64,000 nt of DNA, taken from assembly GCF_000802245.2 (NCBI RefSeq), contig NZ_CP021080.1, positions 1,798,001 through 1,862,000 on the forward strand, written 5' to 3'. The stretch's first letter is position 1. Each line of letters opens with the position of its first letter. The translations under genes and the position numbers were made by a program. The notes beneath the pieces are model-generated. The model worked only from the letters and a program-made list of their open reading frames with translations, did not search any database and was not told where the DNA came from. Origin of the DNA: Streptomyces pluripotens (GTDB taxonomy: Bacteria; Actinomycetota; Actinomycetes; Streptomycetales; Streptomycetaceae). Of the stretch, positions 23,538 through 37,537 are shown piece after piece.

Positions 23538-24586
23538 TGCCGAAGCCGCACACCATCGCGCTCGTCGCGGGCGCCGCCCTGCTGACCCGGCGAGCCCTGC
23601 GCCGCCGCGTCCAGGCCTCCCCGCTGTGGCCACTGCCCGCCCTGGACCCGCCCGTCTCCGGCCGGCCGCGCTCGCAGATGCTCCGCCTGCTGCTCGCCGG
23701 GCACGAGACGGTCGCCGACGGTGTCGTACAACTGCGCCTGGAAGGGCGGGAGTTGCCGCGCTGGGAGCCGGGCGCACACTTGGACCTGGTGCTTCCGTCC
23801 GGGCTCGTGCGGCAGTACTCGCTGTGCGGGGACCCGACGGACGCCTCCTCCTACACGATCGCCGCACGGCTGGTCGAGAACGGGCGCGGCGGCTCCCGCG
23901 AGGTGCACGAGCAGCTCGCCGAAGGCATGGAACTGGAGGTGCGCGGGCCCCGGAACCGCTTCCCGCTCGTCGAGGCACCCTCGTATGTCTTCATCGCCGG
24001 AGGCATCGGCATCACCCCGGTCCTCCCCATGCTGCGGGCGCTCCCGGACGGCACCGACTGGCGACTGCTGTACGGGGGGCGGACGCGGGCCTCGATGCCG
24101 TTCCTGCAAGAGGTGCGGGAACTCGCCGGCGACCGCCTGACGGTCGCCGCCGAGGACGAGGACGGCCGTCCTGATCTCGCTGCTGTGTTCGCCGGCACCG
24201 CGGAAGGAACCGCGGTGTACTGCTGCGGCCCCGAGGGTCTGATGGAAGCGGTCGAGGCCCGGCTGCCCGCGGGGGCCACCCTGCACCTGGAGCGGTTCGC
24301 GCCGCGTGCGTCCGCGGACGGAAACCGTGAGTTCGAACTCGAACTCCGGCGCAGCGGAAGGACCTTGGCGGTCCCCGCAGACTCCACCGTGCTGGCCGCC
24401 GTGCGCCGTGAACTGCCCGGCACCGCCTACTCCTGCGAGCAGGGCTTCTGCGGCACCTGCCAGCAGCGGGTACTGGAGGGAGAGGTGGACCACCGGGACG
24501 AGCTGCTGACGGACGCGGAGCGTGCCGACTCGATGCTGATCTGTGTATCACGAGCCAGAAGTGAGCGTCTCGTGCTGGATCTGTGA
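23537..24586 (+). CDS. PDR/VanB-type ferredoxin reductase with C-terminal 2Fe-2S domain
   Basis: ATG 23537 overlaps the previous stop; GTG 23534 is also in frame. The 349-residue product has an FMN-binding beta-barrel (RQYSLCGDP, the RxYS motif), an NAD-binding domain (FIAGGIGITPVLPMLRAL, YCCGPEGLMEAV), and a C-terminal plant-type ferredoxin domain with CEQGFCGTCQQRV and a downstream Cys in LICVSRA (CX4CX2C...C). It would pass electrons from NAD(P)H through flavin and the 2Fe-2S cluster to an oxygenase. The coupled di-metal protein upstream is the obvious partner. A TetR gene follows in the same direction. Confidence 0.9.
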   Translation: MPKPHTIALVAGAALLTRRALRRRVQASPLWPLPALDPPVSGRPRSQMLRLLLAGHETVADGVVQLRLEGRELPRWEPGAHLDLVLPSGLVRQYSLCGDPTDASSYTIAARLVENGRGGSREVHEQLAEGMELEVRGPRNRFPLVEAPSYVFIAGGIGITPVLPMLRALPDGTDWRLLYGGRTRASMPFLQEVRELAGDRLTVAAEDEDGRPDLAAVFAGTAEGTAVYCCGPEGLMEAVEARLPAGATLHLERFAPRASADGNREFELELRRSGRTLAVPADSTVLAAVRRELPGTAYSCEQGFCGTCQQRVLEGEVDHRDELLTDAERADSMLICVSRARSERLVLDL

Positions 24587-24648
24587 CGGAACCATGTGAA
24601 CACCACGTCGGATCCGGAAGGTTCGCGGCCGGATCCGATCGGTAAGGT

Positions 24649-25344
24649 GTGGGCATGGGTACCGGGGTTCGCCGCAGGATGGGCGTCGAGGAGCGGCGGC
24701 AGCAGCTGATCGGCGTCGCCCTCGAACTGTTCAGCCGACGTTCGCCCGACGAGGTCTCCATCGACGAGATAGCGTCGGCCGCGGGCATCTCGCGCCCGCT
24801 CGTCTACCACTACTTCCCCGGCAAACTCAGTCTGTACGAGGCTGCGTTGAAGCGTGCCTCGGAGGACCTCGCGGGCCGCTTCGCCGAGCCGCACGAGGGC
24901 TCGCTGGGCGCCCGGCTGCTGCGCGTGATGCGCCGCTTCTTCGACTTCGTGGACGAGCACGGTCCCGGTTTCTCGGCCCTCATGCGCGGCGGCCCGGCCG
25001 TCGGCTCCTCCACCACCAACGCGCTCATCGACGCCGTGCGCCAGGCCGCGTACGACCAGATCCTGTCGCACCTGGGAGTGACGGAGGCATCCGCGCGCCT
25101 GGAACTGGTCGTGCGCTCGTGGATCTCGCTCGCCGAGTCCACGGCGCTGATCTGGCTTGACGGGCGCCGCGTCCCGCGTGCCGAACTGGAGCTCCAGCTG
25201 GTGCACGACTTCGCCGCGCTGACCGCCGTCAGCGCGGCCTACGACGCCGACATGGCAGCGCTGCTGCACACCATGGTCAAGGACGAGCCGGCCGACGGCC
25301 CCTTCGCGGAGTTGGTCGGCCGGCTCATCTCCCTGGCGTCCTGA
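24649..25344 (+). CDS. TetR-family regulator
   Basis: This 231-residue protein (GTG 24649; ATG 24655 also possible) has a TetR helix-turn-helix: VEERRQQLIGVALELFSRRSPDEVSIDEIASAAGISRPLVYHYFPGKLSLYEAAL. The C-terminal ligand domain is hydrophobic and alpha-helical, including FFDFVDEHGPGFSALMRGGP. It lies 62 bp after the reductase gene and probably controls that operon or a lipid-related function, since related regulators often sense acyl compounds. The gene converges on the CHMI-like gene with only 4 bp between stops and no terminator visible. Confidence 0.88.
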   Translation: MGMGTGVRRRMGVEERRQQLIGVALELFSRRSPDEVSIDEIASAAGISRPLVYHYFPGKLSLYEAALKRASEDLAGRFAEPHEGSLGARLLRVMRRFFDFVDEHGPGFSALMRGGPAVGSSTTNALIDAVRQAAYDQILSHLGVTEASARLELVVRSWISLAESTALIWLDGRRVPRAELELQLVHDFAALTAVSAAYDADMAALLHTMVKDEPADGPFAELVGRLISLAS

Positions 25345-25348
25345 CGCA

Positions 25349-25714
25349 CTAGCGGTCGAACTTCCGGTACGACGCGTCGAGGTCGCGGACCTCGGCGGAG
25401 GCGTGCAGGGTGAAGTCCTCCTGCGCCACATGGGTGCGGAGCAGTTCGAGCGCCGTCTCCGTCAGCCGCGCCTTCGTCTCCGCACTGCGTCCGGCGAGAA
25501 GCCCGATGATCACGTGGACGACGGCGTACGAGTCCTCCTCCGCGTCCCGGTACCCGACCAGAGTGCCCTCACTGGGCCGGAACAGCGACGTGCAGCTCTT
25601 CGATGTCGCCCCCGTCACCTCGACGGCCGCCCCGTGCAGGGCTTTCGCGAACCCCACGATGTCGAATCCGGCGTCCACCAGACCGTCGGTGTAGTCGATC
25701 GTGATCTGGGGCAT
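25349..25714 (-). CDS. CHMI-family tautomerase (5-carboxymethyl-2-hydroxymuconate isomerase-like)
   Basis: This 121-residue protein begins MPQITIDYTDGLVD, so after Met removal it has the N-terminal Pro that acts as catalytic base in the tautomerase superfamily. AVVHVIIGLLAGRSAETKARLTETALELLRTH is the characteristic strand-helix segment with an Arg in the active-site loop. HpaF-type enzymes isomerise a homoprotocatechuate intermediate; no other aromatic catabolic genes are nearby, so the substrate is open. It lies 37 bp upstream of nothing on its own strand but directly follows the amylopullulanase stop, and may be read from that transcript. Confidence 0.85.
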   Translation of the reverse strand: MPQITIDYTDGLVDAGFDIVGFAKALHGAAVEVTGATSKSCTSLFRPSEGTLVGYRDAEEDSYAVVHVIIGLLAGRSAETKARLTETALELLRTHVAQEDFTLHASAEVRDLDASYRKFDR

Positions 25715-25751
25715 GAGGGCACTCCTGTCGTCTACGGCACAGGGTTTGACA

Positions 25752-31148
<5,397 letters not shown>

Positions 31149-31256
31149 AGGCGGTGACTCCTTGCGATTACGGCTCTGTTGGGTCCGAGCCCAATGCCGT
31201 GGCACGGCCTAGCTGCCCGGCGCCCGCGCGACCGTATCGCTAACGAAAGGTTTACA

Positions 31257-31289
31257 GCAAGACACTTGAAACCGATAGCAAGAACTTTC
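31257..31289. promoter_or_regulatory. Two MalR-like sites between the amylopullulanase and amylase genes
   Basis: GCAAGACACTTG (31257) and GCAAGAACTTTC (31278) are offset by 21 bp, two helical turns. The second is the exact complement of the GAAAGTTCTTGC element upstream of malR (39071-39082). They lie in the shared regulatory gap of two secreted amylolytic genes, consistent with repression by MalR without maltodextrin. Confidence 0.65.
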
Positions 31290-31370
31290 ACTCGGACTCT
31301 TGACGTGCCCTTCTCAGCAGCAGCACTCTCACCAGTTGTTGAAAGCCGAACCCCACTTTCGGAGCCGCAC

Positions 31371-33437
31371 ATGACCAGACACCGACCACCGGGTGTCCTC
31401 AACCGCACGGCAGGCGCCATAGCGGCAGGGGCGCTCACGCTCCTGGGCGTGACCGCCCTGCAGAGCACTCCCGCGCAGGCGGACACGACCGCGAAGGGCG
31501 ACGTGATCGCCAACTTGTGGGAATGGAACTGGAACTCCATCGCCTCGGAGTGCACCCACGTGCTGGGCCCGGCCGGTTACGGCGCGGTCCAAGTCGCACC
31601 GCCGGAGGAGTCCCTCAAGCAGTCGAACTACTACTGGTGGGACGTCTACCAGCCGTACTCCTACGACCTGAACAGCCGCTTCGGAACGGAAGCGCAGTTC
31701 GCGAACATGATCTCGACCTGCCACACAGCGGGCGTCAAGGTGTATACGGACGCGGTGATCAACCACACGGCCGCGCAGACCGGCACGGGCTACCACGGCA
31801 CGACGATCACCGACCCATACGAGACGCCGGACTGGACGCGCACCGACTACCACGACTCCACCGAGTGCCCGACCTCGGACCTGACCATCCAGGACTACTC
31901 CGACCTCACCCAGGTGCAGAACTGCGAGTTGCTGGGCCTGCCCGACCTCAAGACCGAGTCGGACACCGTGCGCACGGGCATCGCCGGCTACCTCAACAGT
32001 CAGCTCGCCCTCGGCGTCGACGGCTTCCGGGTGGACGCGGCCAAGCACATACCCGCGACCGACCTGGCAGCGATCGAGTCCAAGCTGACGAACACCACGT
32101 CGGGAACGGCGCCCTACGTCTTCCAGGAGGTGTACCCGGGATCGACCCCGCAGCCCAGCGACTACTACGGCACCGGTGACGTCCTGGACTTCACCTACGC
32201 CACCCGGATGAAGTCGGCGTTCCAGGGCAACGTCTCGGACCTGTCGGGGCTGTCCACGTCCGGCATCCTGCCGGCCGCCAACTCGGTCTCCTTCGTGACG
32301 AACCACGACACCGAGCGCAACGGTATGGACATGTCCTACAAGGACGGCGACGGCTACCGGCTCGCCAACCTCTTCGAACTGGCCTACAAGTGGGCGACGC
32401 CAACGGTGTTCGCCAGCTGGGAGTGGACCCAGAGCGACCAGGCCCCGCCGAACTCCTCCGGGTTCGTAACGGACACGGACTGTTCCAGCGGCGCCTGGTA
32501 CTGCCTCGACCGCGACACCGCGGTGGTCGGCATGGTGGCCTGGCACAACGCGACCGACTCGGCGGCCGTCTCCGACTGGCAGACCAAGTCGTCGGACGTC
32601 ATCGGCTTCGGGCGCAGCGGCAAGGGCTTCTTCGCGCTGAACAACGGTACGTCGCAGGCGACGTACACCTTCACGACCGGCATGGCGGACGGCACGTACA
32701 AGGACGTCGTCGACGGCGGCGCCAGCACGGTGACGGTGTCCGGCGGCAGCGCGACCCTCACCATCCCGGCGAAGAGCGCGATCGCCTTCTACGACTCCTC
32801 CTACACCTGCACTGCCGGCTGCGGGAACACGGGCGGCTCCGGGGACACGGTGAACGCAACGTTCAGCGAGTACGCGTCGACGACGTCCGGCACCGATGTC
32901 TACGTCGTCGGGTCCATCCCGTCCCTGGGCGACTGGGACACCTCCAAGGCGGTCAAACTGTCGTCTACCGGCTACCCGCTCTGGTCGGGCGAGGTGAGCG
33001 TGCCGGTGAACACCGCGTTCGCGTACAAGTTCCTCAAGAAGGACAGCGCCGGCAACGTGACCTGGGAGTCGAACGCGAACAGGTCCGCGACCACGTCCAC
33101 TGCAGCCCTGTCCCTCAACAGCTCCTGGAACGTGGCGGATTCCGATGCCACCGATGTCACCTTCAACGAGTACGCGACCACGGACTGGGGGACCAACGTC
33201 TACGTCGTCGGCTCCATCCCCTCCCTCGGCTCCTGGAACACGGCCGATGCCATCCCGCTCTCCTCGGCGTCCTACCCGACGTGGAGCAAGCTGGTGATCA
33301 CCCAGAAGAACACCGCGTTCGCGTACAAGTTCCTCAAGAAGGACAGCGCCGGCAACGTGACCTGGGAGTCGGGCAGCAACCGCTCGTACACGACGGGCGG
33401 TTCGTCGGGCTACACCACGAACGACACCTGGAAGTAG
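31371..33437 (+). CDS. Secreted alpha-amylase (GH13) with two C-terminal CBM20 domains
   Basis: ATG 31371 follows GGAG by seven bases; the 688-residue product has a signal peptide ending TPAQADTTAK. The GH13 catalytic domain shows TDAVINHTAAQ, GVDGFRVDAAKHI (nucleophile Asp), FQEVYPG (acid Glu) and FVTNHDTERN (third Asp). A beta-domain follows to about residue 480. Two starch-binding CBM20 modules (VNATFSEYASTTSGTDVYVVGSIPSLGDW; VTFNEYATTDWGTNVYVVGSIPSLGSW) end the protein; Streptomyces amylases usually carry one. The gene is divergent from the amylopullulanase across MalR-like sites and is followed by a strong hairpin. It releases maltodextrins from starch outside the cell. Confidence 0.96.
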   Translation: MTRHRPPGVLNRTAGAIAAGALTLLGVTALQSTPAQADTTAKGDVIANLWEWNWNSIASECTHVLGPAGYGAVQVAPPEESLKQSNYYWWDVYQPYSYDLNSRFGTEAQFANMISTCHTAGVKVYTDAVINHTAAQTGTGYHGTTITDPYETPDWTRTDYHDSTECPTSDLTIQDYSDLTQVQNCELLGLPDLKTESDTVRTGIAGYLNSQLALGVDGFRVDAAKHIPATDLAAIESKLTNTTSGTAPYVFQEVYPGSTPQPSDYYGTGDVLDFTYATRMKSAFQGNVSDLSGLSTSGILPAANSVSFVTNHDTERNGMDMSYKDGDGYRLANLFELAYKWATPTVFASWEWTQSDQAPPNSSGFVTDTDCSSGAWYCLDRDTAVVGMVAWHNATDSAAVSDWQTKSSDVIGFGRSGKGFFALNNGTSQATYTFTTGMADGTYKDVVDGGASTVTVSGGSATLTIPAKSAIAFYDSSYTCTAGCGNTGGSGDTVNATFSEYASTTSGTDVYVVGSIPSLGDWDTSKAVKLSSTGYPLWSGEVSVPVNTAFAYKFLKKDSAGNVTWESNANRSATTSTAALSLNSSWNVADSDATDVTFNEYATTDWGTNVYVVGSIPSLGSWNTADAIPLSSASYPTWSKLVITQKNTAFAYKFLKKDSAGNVTWESGSNRSYTTGGSSGYTTNDTWK
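33008..33071 (+). repeat. 64-bp exact direct repeat, copy 1 (first CBM20)
   Basis: These 64 bases in the first CBM20 domain are identical to 33308-33371 in the second, exactly 300 bp (100 codons) away. They encode NTAFAYKFLKKDSAGNVTWES. Flanking sequence diverges on both sides. Confidence 0.9.
33308..33371 (+). repeat. 64-bp exact direct repeat, copy 2 (second CBM20)
   Basis: This is the second copy of the block at 33008-33071, in the same frame within the second CBM20 domain. The identity at every third base suggests recent duplication or gene conversion rather than selection on protein alone. Confidence 0.9.
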
Positions 33438-33456
33438 GCGGCCCCGGTACCGGTCC

Positions 33457-33493
33457 ACGGGCTGCCGTCGAGATCATCTCGGCGGCAGCCCGT
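33457..33493. terminator. Terminator after the alpha-amylase gene
   Basis: ACGGGCTGCCG pairs with CGGCAGCCCGT, and the inner CGAGA/TCTCG extends the stem, 20 bp after the amylase stop. It lies between convergent amylase and aglA and could serve both. Confidence 0.8.
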
Positions 33494-33633
33494 TCATCCG
33501 TGGGCGGCCCGGACCCCGTGACGGCCGGTGGTCATGAGCCGGCCGGGCACCGTAAGAACAGACGCCAAGGCCCGCCGCCCGGACGGGCGACGGGCCACAA
33601 GGCGTTCGGCAGGTTGTCGCGGGCGAGCGGCCG

Positions 33634-35316
33634 TCAGGCCGTGGTCCACCACACCGTGGAGTCCGCGGGAACCTTGGCCTCGTCGCCAGTCTCCGCGACT
33701 TCGCCGCTGCTCAGCAGCACCCGGCCGTACGCCGGGGTGCTGACCGACTCGCCGGTGGTGTTCGCGACGCAGACGAAGTCGCCGCGGCGGAAGGCCAGGA
33801 CTCCTTCGGGGGCGCGCAGCCACTCCACCGTGTCGCCCTCACCGAGCGAGGGGTGGGCGCGGCGGGCGAGGAGGGCGGAGCGGTACAGCTCCAAGGTGGA
33901 GCCCGGTGCGCCGGTCTGCGCCTCCACGCTCAGCTCGCCCCAGCTCGCCGGCTGCGGCAGCCAGCTGCCGGCGCTGCCGAAGCCGTGGGAGGAGCCCTCG
34001 CGGGTCCACGGGATGGGGACACGGCAGCCGTCGCGGAACCCGTCCTGGCCGGCGCCGCGGAGGTACGCCGGGTCCTGGCGCACCTCGTCGGGCAGGTCCA
34101 CGACGTCCGGCAGCCCCAGTTCCTCACCCTGGTAGATGTATGCCGAGCCGGGCAGGGCCAGCATCAGCAGGGTGGCCGCTCGGGCTCGGCGCAGGCCGAG
34201 TTCCCGGTCGCCGGCGGCGCGGATCTGGGTGCCGAGCCCCGGGGGGTTGGCGAAGCGGGTGGCGTGGCGGGTGACGTCGTGGTTGGACAGGACCCAGGTG
34301 GCGGGGGCACCGACGGGCCGCATGGCCTGAAGGGTGCGGTCGATGACCCGCCGCAATTCCTCCGCGTCCCACTCCGTGCCGAGGTACTGGAAGTTGAAGG
34401 CCTGGTGGAGTTCGTCGGGGCGGACGTAGTTGGCGGTGCGCTCGACCGTCGGGGTCCAGGCCTCCGCCACGAAGATCCGTTCACCCGAGTACTCGTCGAG
34501 GATGCGGCGCCACTGGCGGTAGATCGCGTGCACGCCGTCCTGGTCGAAGAACGGCATGACATCGTTGCCCAGCAGTTTCAGCTGGTCGTGGGAACCGAGG
34601 TCCGGCAGGCCCTCGGCCTTCACCAGGCCGTGGGCCACGTCGATGCGAAAACCGTCCACGCCCATGTCCAGCCAGAAACGGAGGATGGAGCGGAACTCGT
34701 CCCCGACGGCCGGGTGCTCCCAGTTGAAGTCGGGTTGCTCCGGGGCGAAGAGGTGCAGGTACCACTCGCCGGGCGAGCCGTCCGGTTCCGTGACCCGGGT
34801 CCAGGCCGGACCGCCGAAGATGGACTCCCAGTCGTTGGGCGGGAGTCCACCGTTCTTTCCCTTGCCGGGACGGAAGTGGTAGCGGTCGCGGAGCGGGGAG
34901 CCGGGACCCTCGGCAAGGGCGCGTTTGAACCACTCGTGCTGGTCGGAGGAGTGGTTGGGGACCAGGTCGACGATGACGCGGAGGCCGTGCGCATGGGCGT
35001 CACGGATCAGTGCATCGGCGTCCAGGAGGCTGCCGAACATGGGGTCGACGGCACGGTAGTCGGCCACGTCGTACCCGGCGTCGGCCTGCGGGGAGGCGTA
35101 GAAGGGGCTGAGCCACACGGCGTCCACGCCGAGGTCGCGCAGGTAGGGCAGACGGGAGCGTACGCCCTCCAGGTCACCCATGCCGTCGCCGTTGCTGTCG
35201 GCGAAGCTGCGCGGATAGACCTGGTAGATGACAGCGTCCCGCCACCAGTCGCGATGGTGGGCGACGGTGGCGACGGCGGAGTGGTGGGCCGGTGCGGCAG
35301 GGTGCTGCTGGCTCAT
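33634..35316 (-). CDS. aglA: Cytoplasmic alpha-glucosidase (GH13)
   Basis: ATG 35316 (MSQQHPAAPAHHSA) follows AAGGA by five bases; an ATG at 35349 has no such site. The 560-residue enzyme lacks a signal peptide. GH13 oligo-1,6-glucosidase/alpha-glucosidase motifs are DLVPNHSSDQHEW, VDGFRIDVAHGL (nucleophile Asp), IFVAEAW (acid Glu) and VLSNHDVTRH (third Asp), with YIYQGEELGLPDV near the C-terminal domain. It would hydrolyse imported maltose and maltodextrins to glucose. It is the last gene of the malE-malF-malG-aglA series, separated from malG by a stem-loop. Gene order supports the aglA name used in S. coelicolor. Confidence 0.93.
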   Translation of the reverse strand: MSQQHPAAPAHHSAVATVAHHRDWWRDAVIYQVYPRSFADSNGDGMGDLEGVRSRLPYLRDLGVDAVWLSPFYASPQADAGYDVADYRAVDPMFGSLLDADALIRDAHAHGLRVIVDLVPNHSSDQHEWFKRALAEGPGSPLRDRYHFRPGKGKNGGLPPNDWESIFGGPAWTRVTEPDGSPGEWYLHLFAPEQPDFNWEHPAVGDEFRSILRFWLDMGVDGFRIDVAHGLVKAEGLPDLGSHDQLKLLGNDVMPFFDQDGVHAIYRQWRRILDEYSGERIFVAEAWTPTVERTANYVRPDELHQAFNFQYLGTEWDAEELRRVIDRTLQAMRPVGAPATWVLSNHDVTRHATRFANPPGLGTQIRAAGDRELGLRRARAATLLMLALPGSAYIYQGEELGLPDVVDLPDEVRQDPAYLRGAGQDGFRDGCRVPIPWTREGSSHGFGSAGSWLPQPASWGELSVEAQTGAPGSTLELYRSALLARRAHPSLGEGDTVEWLRAPEGVLAFRRGDFVCVANTTGESVSTPAYGRVLLSSGEVAETGDEAKVPADSTVWWTTA

Positions 35317-35465
35317 GGCGTCCTTGGGAAGTGACGTAGTTCGGATCATGGGCGCGTGGGTACGGCGACGGATGCGGGGCGGGGTGTGCTTGGCGGCCGC
35401 GGTGCCGGCGGGGTCTGGTCGGCCCCCGGCTCAACGAGCTCGGGGGAGGACACCGCGGCCGCCCA

Positions 35466-35487
35466 CCCGCGCGACGTGGCGCGCGGG
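35466..35487 (-). terminator. Stem-loop between malG and aglA
   Basis: CCCGCGCG and CGCGCGGG form perfect 8-bp arms around a 6-base loop in the malG-aglA gap. It may attenuate read-through or stabilise upstream mRNA ends; no T-tract is present. Confidence 0.5.
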
Positions 35488-35509
35488 AGCCTCTGTCCGG
35501 CCAAGGGCG

Positions 35510-36415
35510 TCAGCCCTTGGTGCCGCCGGCGGTGAGACCGGTGACGAGGTTCTTCTGCACGAGGTAGAAGAACACGGACACGGGTATCGCGATCAACACC
35601 GCGGTGGCGGCCATGTAGTTCCACTGGGCGTCGTGTTCGCTGACGAAGGTCTGCAGTCCGACGGCGAAGGTGTACTTCGAGTCGTCGAGCATGAAGGTGG
35701 TCGCGAAGGCGACCTCGCCGACCGCGGTGATGAAGTTGTAGAAGGCGGCTACGGCGAGACCGGGGCGAGCCAGCGGCAGGATCAGGCGGGCGAACGTCCC
35801 GAAGGGGCTGAGTCCGTCCACCCGGCCGGCCTCGTCGATCTCGAAGGGGATGGTGTCGAAGTACCCCTTGAGCAGCCAGGCGCTGTACGGCACGGCCGTG
35901 GTGCAGTTGATGACGATCAGGGCCCAGTAGGTGTCGATGAGGCCGAGTTCGCTGAAGATCTCGTACATCGGCACGATCAGGATGGCGATCGGGAAGGTCT
36001 GGGTGAGCAGCAGCACCCACATCAGCGGCTTGTAGCCGGGAAAGCGCATGCGCGAGACGGCGTAGCCGGTGGTGGCGGCGACGAAGACGCCGATCACGGT
36101 GGTGCCCCCGGCCACGATCATCGTCGACTTGAACCAGTCGAAGAACGCGGTGTGCTCCAGCACGAAGCTGTAGTTGGAGAAGGACAGGCTGTCCAGGATC
36201 TTGCCCGGGTGCAGGTAGTCGTCCTTGTCCGGGCCGAGGGAGAGGTAGAACAGCCAGGCCACCGGGGCGAGCGCGATGAGGCTCGCGAGAGTGAGACCGC
36301 TGTGCAGCAGGGCGTGGCCGAGCGGGCCGCGCTCGCCGCGCCGGCGGCTGCGGCGCCGCGGCGCCGGGGTGGGGACCTGCGCGGACTCGGTCTTTTCGAG
36401 GGTCGTGGTGCTCAT
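35510..36415 (-). CDS. malG: Maltodextrin ABC transporter permease MalG
   Basis: I chose ATG 36415 (MSTTTLEKTESAQV) after GGAGCCGCCGCC; a start at 36454 would overlap malF. The 301-residue protein has six membrane segments and the permease EAA loop EIDEAGRVDGLSPFGTFARLILPLARP, which docks the ATPase. The arrangement and LTQTFPIAILIVPMYEIFSELGLIDT match MalG-type inner-membrane subunits. It pairs with MalF directly upstream (19-bp gap). In Streptomyces these permeases use a shared ATPase, MsiK, encoded elsewhere, which fits the lack of an ATPase gene here. Confidence 0.93.
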   Translation of the reverse strand: MSTTTLEKTESAQVPTPAPRRRSRRRGERGPLGHALLHSGLTLASLIALAPVAWLFYLSLGPDKDDYLHPGKILDSLSFSNYSFVLEHTAFFDWFKSTMIVAGGTTVIGVFVAATTGYAVSRMRFPGYKPLMWVLLLTQTFPIAILIVPMYEIFSELGLIDTYWALIVINCTTAVPYSAWLLKGYFDTIPFEIDEAGRVDGLSPFGTFARLILPLARPGLAVAAFYNFITAVGEVAFATTFMLDDSKYTFAVGLQTFVSEHDAQWNYMAATAVLIAIPVSVFFYLVQKNLVTGLTAGGTKG

Positions 36416-36434
36416 GGCGGCGGCTCCTGCGGCG

Positions 36435-37439
36435 TCAGACGGCGAGCTGGTCATTGCGCTTCAGCCAGCGGAAGTAGAAGGACGTGAACACGGCCAGCAG
36501 CGACAGCAGCAGCACGCCGTACGCGGCGGACTGGGCGAAGTCGCGGGGCTGCTGGCCGAAGCCGAGGAAGTAGGCCCAGGTGACGAGGATCTGTGCGTCG
36601 GGCGCGCCGGTGGGGCCGAACAGCAGGAAGATGATCGCGAACTGGTTGAAGGTCCAGATGATGCCGAGCAGGACCACGGTGGAGCTGACCGAGCGCAGCC
36701 CCGGCAGGGTGACGTGCCGGAAGCGCTGCCAGGCGCTCGCGCCGTCCATCTCGGCGGCCTCGTACAGGGAGGAGTCGATGGACTGCAGGCCGCCGAGCAG
36801 CGAGAGCATCATGAACGGCACACCGCACCAGGTGTTGACCATGATCGCGGCGAACCGCTGCCAGAAGGTGTCCTCCAGCCAGCCGGGCTGGGGCAAGTGG
36901 AGGGCGCCGAGGAACTGGTTGACCACTCCGGAGTCGGCGAGCATGATCCGCCAGGAGAAGACGGTGACGAAGGTCGGCACGGCCCAGGGCAGCACGAGCA
37001 GCAGGCGGTAGAAGGTGCGACCGCGCACTCTCTCGTTGAGCATGAGCGCGAGGCCGAGGCCGATGGTGTAGTGCAGGAACACGCAGGCGGCCGTCCAGAA
37101 GACGGTCCACAGGAAGTGCGACCAGAACCGGTCGTAGGCCGTCGGCCCGAACAGGATGTCTTTGTAGTTGTCGAGGCCGATGAACTTGTAGGTGGCGGCG
37201 ATGTGGTTGACGCCGATCGTGCGCGCCGAGTTCAGGCTGTTGGCGTCGGTGAGGGTCAGGTAGGCGCCCCGCAGGAGCGGGTAGCCGACGATGACGGAGA
37301 GCACGACGACCACCGGGGCGATCATCGCGTAGGCGTACCAGTACTTCTGGTAGCCGTTCCGAATGCGCTGGCCCAGCCCGGGCCGAGGCGCGCGGTCACC
37401 GCGGCGCTTGCCGGTCGCGCGGTCGATGGCGACTGTCAT
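36435..37439 (-). CDS. malF: Maltodextrin ABC transporter permease MalF
   Basis: This 334-residue protein starts at ATG 37439 (MTVAIDRATGKRRGDRAPRP). It has about six membrane helices, first MIAPVVVVLSVIVGYPLL, and the EAA motif LYEAAEMDGASAWQRFRHVTLPGL for ATPase contact. The type is MalF/UgpA rather than the larger enterobacterial MalF. It forms the channel with MalG for maltose and maltodextrins delivered by MalE. It lies 98 bp after malE, with a stable stem-loop in the gap that probably sets the lower expression of the permeases relative to the binding protein. Confidence 0.93.
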   Translation of the reverse strand: MTVAIDRATGKRRGDRAPRPGLGQRIRNGYQKYWYAYAMIAPVVVVLSVIVGYPLLRGAYLTLTDANSLNSARTIGVNHIAATYKFIGLDNYKDILFGPTAYDRFWSHFLWTVFWTAACVFLHYTIGLGLALMLNERVRGRTFYRLLLVLPWAVPTFVTVFSWRIMLADSGVVNQFLGALHLPQPGWLEDTFWQRFAAIMVNTWCGVPFMMLSLLGGLQSIDSSLYEAAEMDGASAWQRFRHVTLPGLRSVSSTVVLLGIIWTFNQFAIIFLLFGPTGAPDAQILVTWAYFLGFGQQPRDFAQSAAYGVLLLSLLAVFTSFYFRWLKRNDQLAV

Positions 37440-37485
37440 GGTTCGACACCTTCAAGGGATCAAGGAGTTGGGCTGGGCACAGGGC

Positions 37486-37532
37486 GGTGGCCGTCGGCCC
37501 CCCTCTCCCGAAGAGCGGATCCGACGGCCACC
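37486..37532 (-). terminator. Stem-loop between malE and malF
   Basis: GGTGGCCGTCGG pairs perfectly with CCGACGGCCACC across a 23-base loop. Sited just after malE, it would favour malE mRNA over malFG, as is common in binding-protein operons. Confidence 0.65.
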
Positions 37533-37537
37533 CGGGC

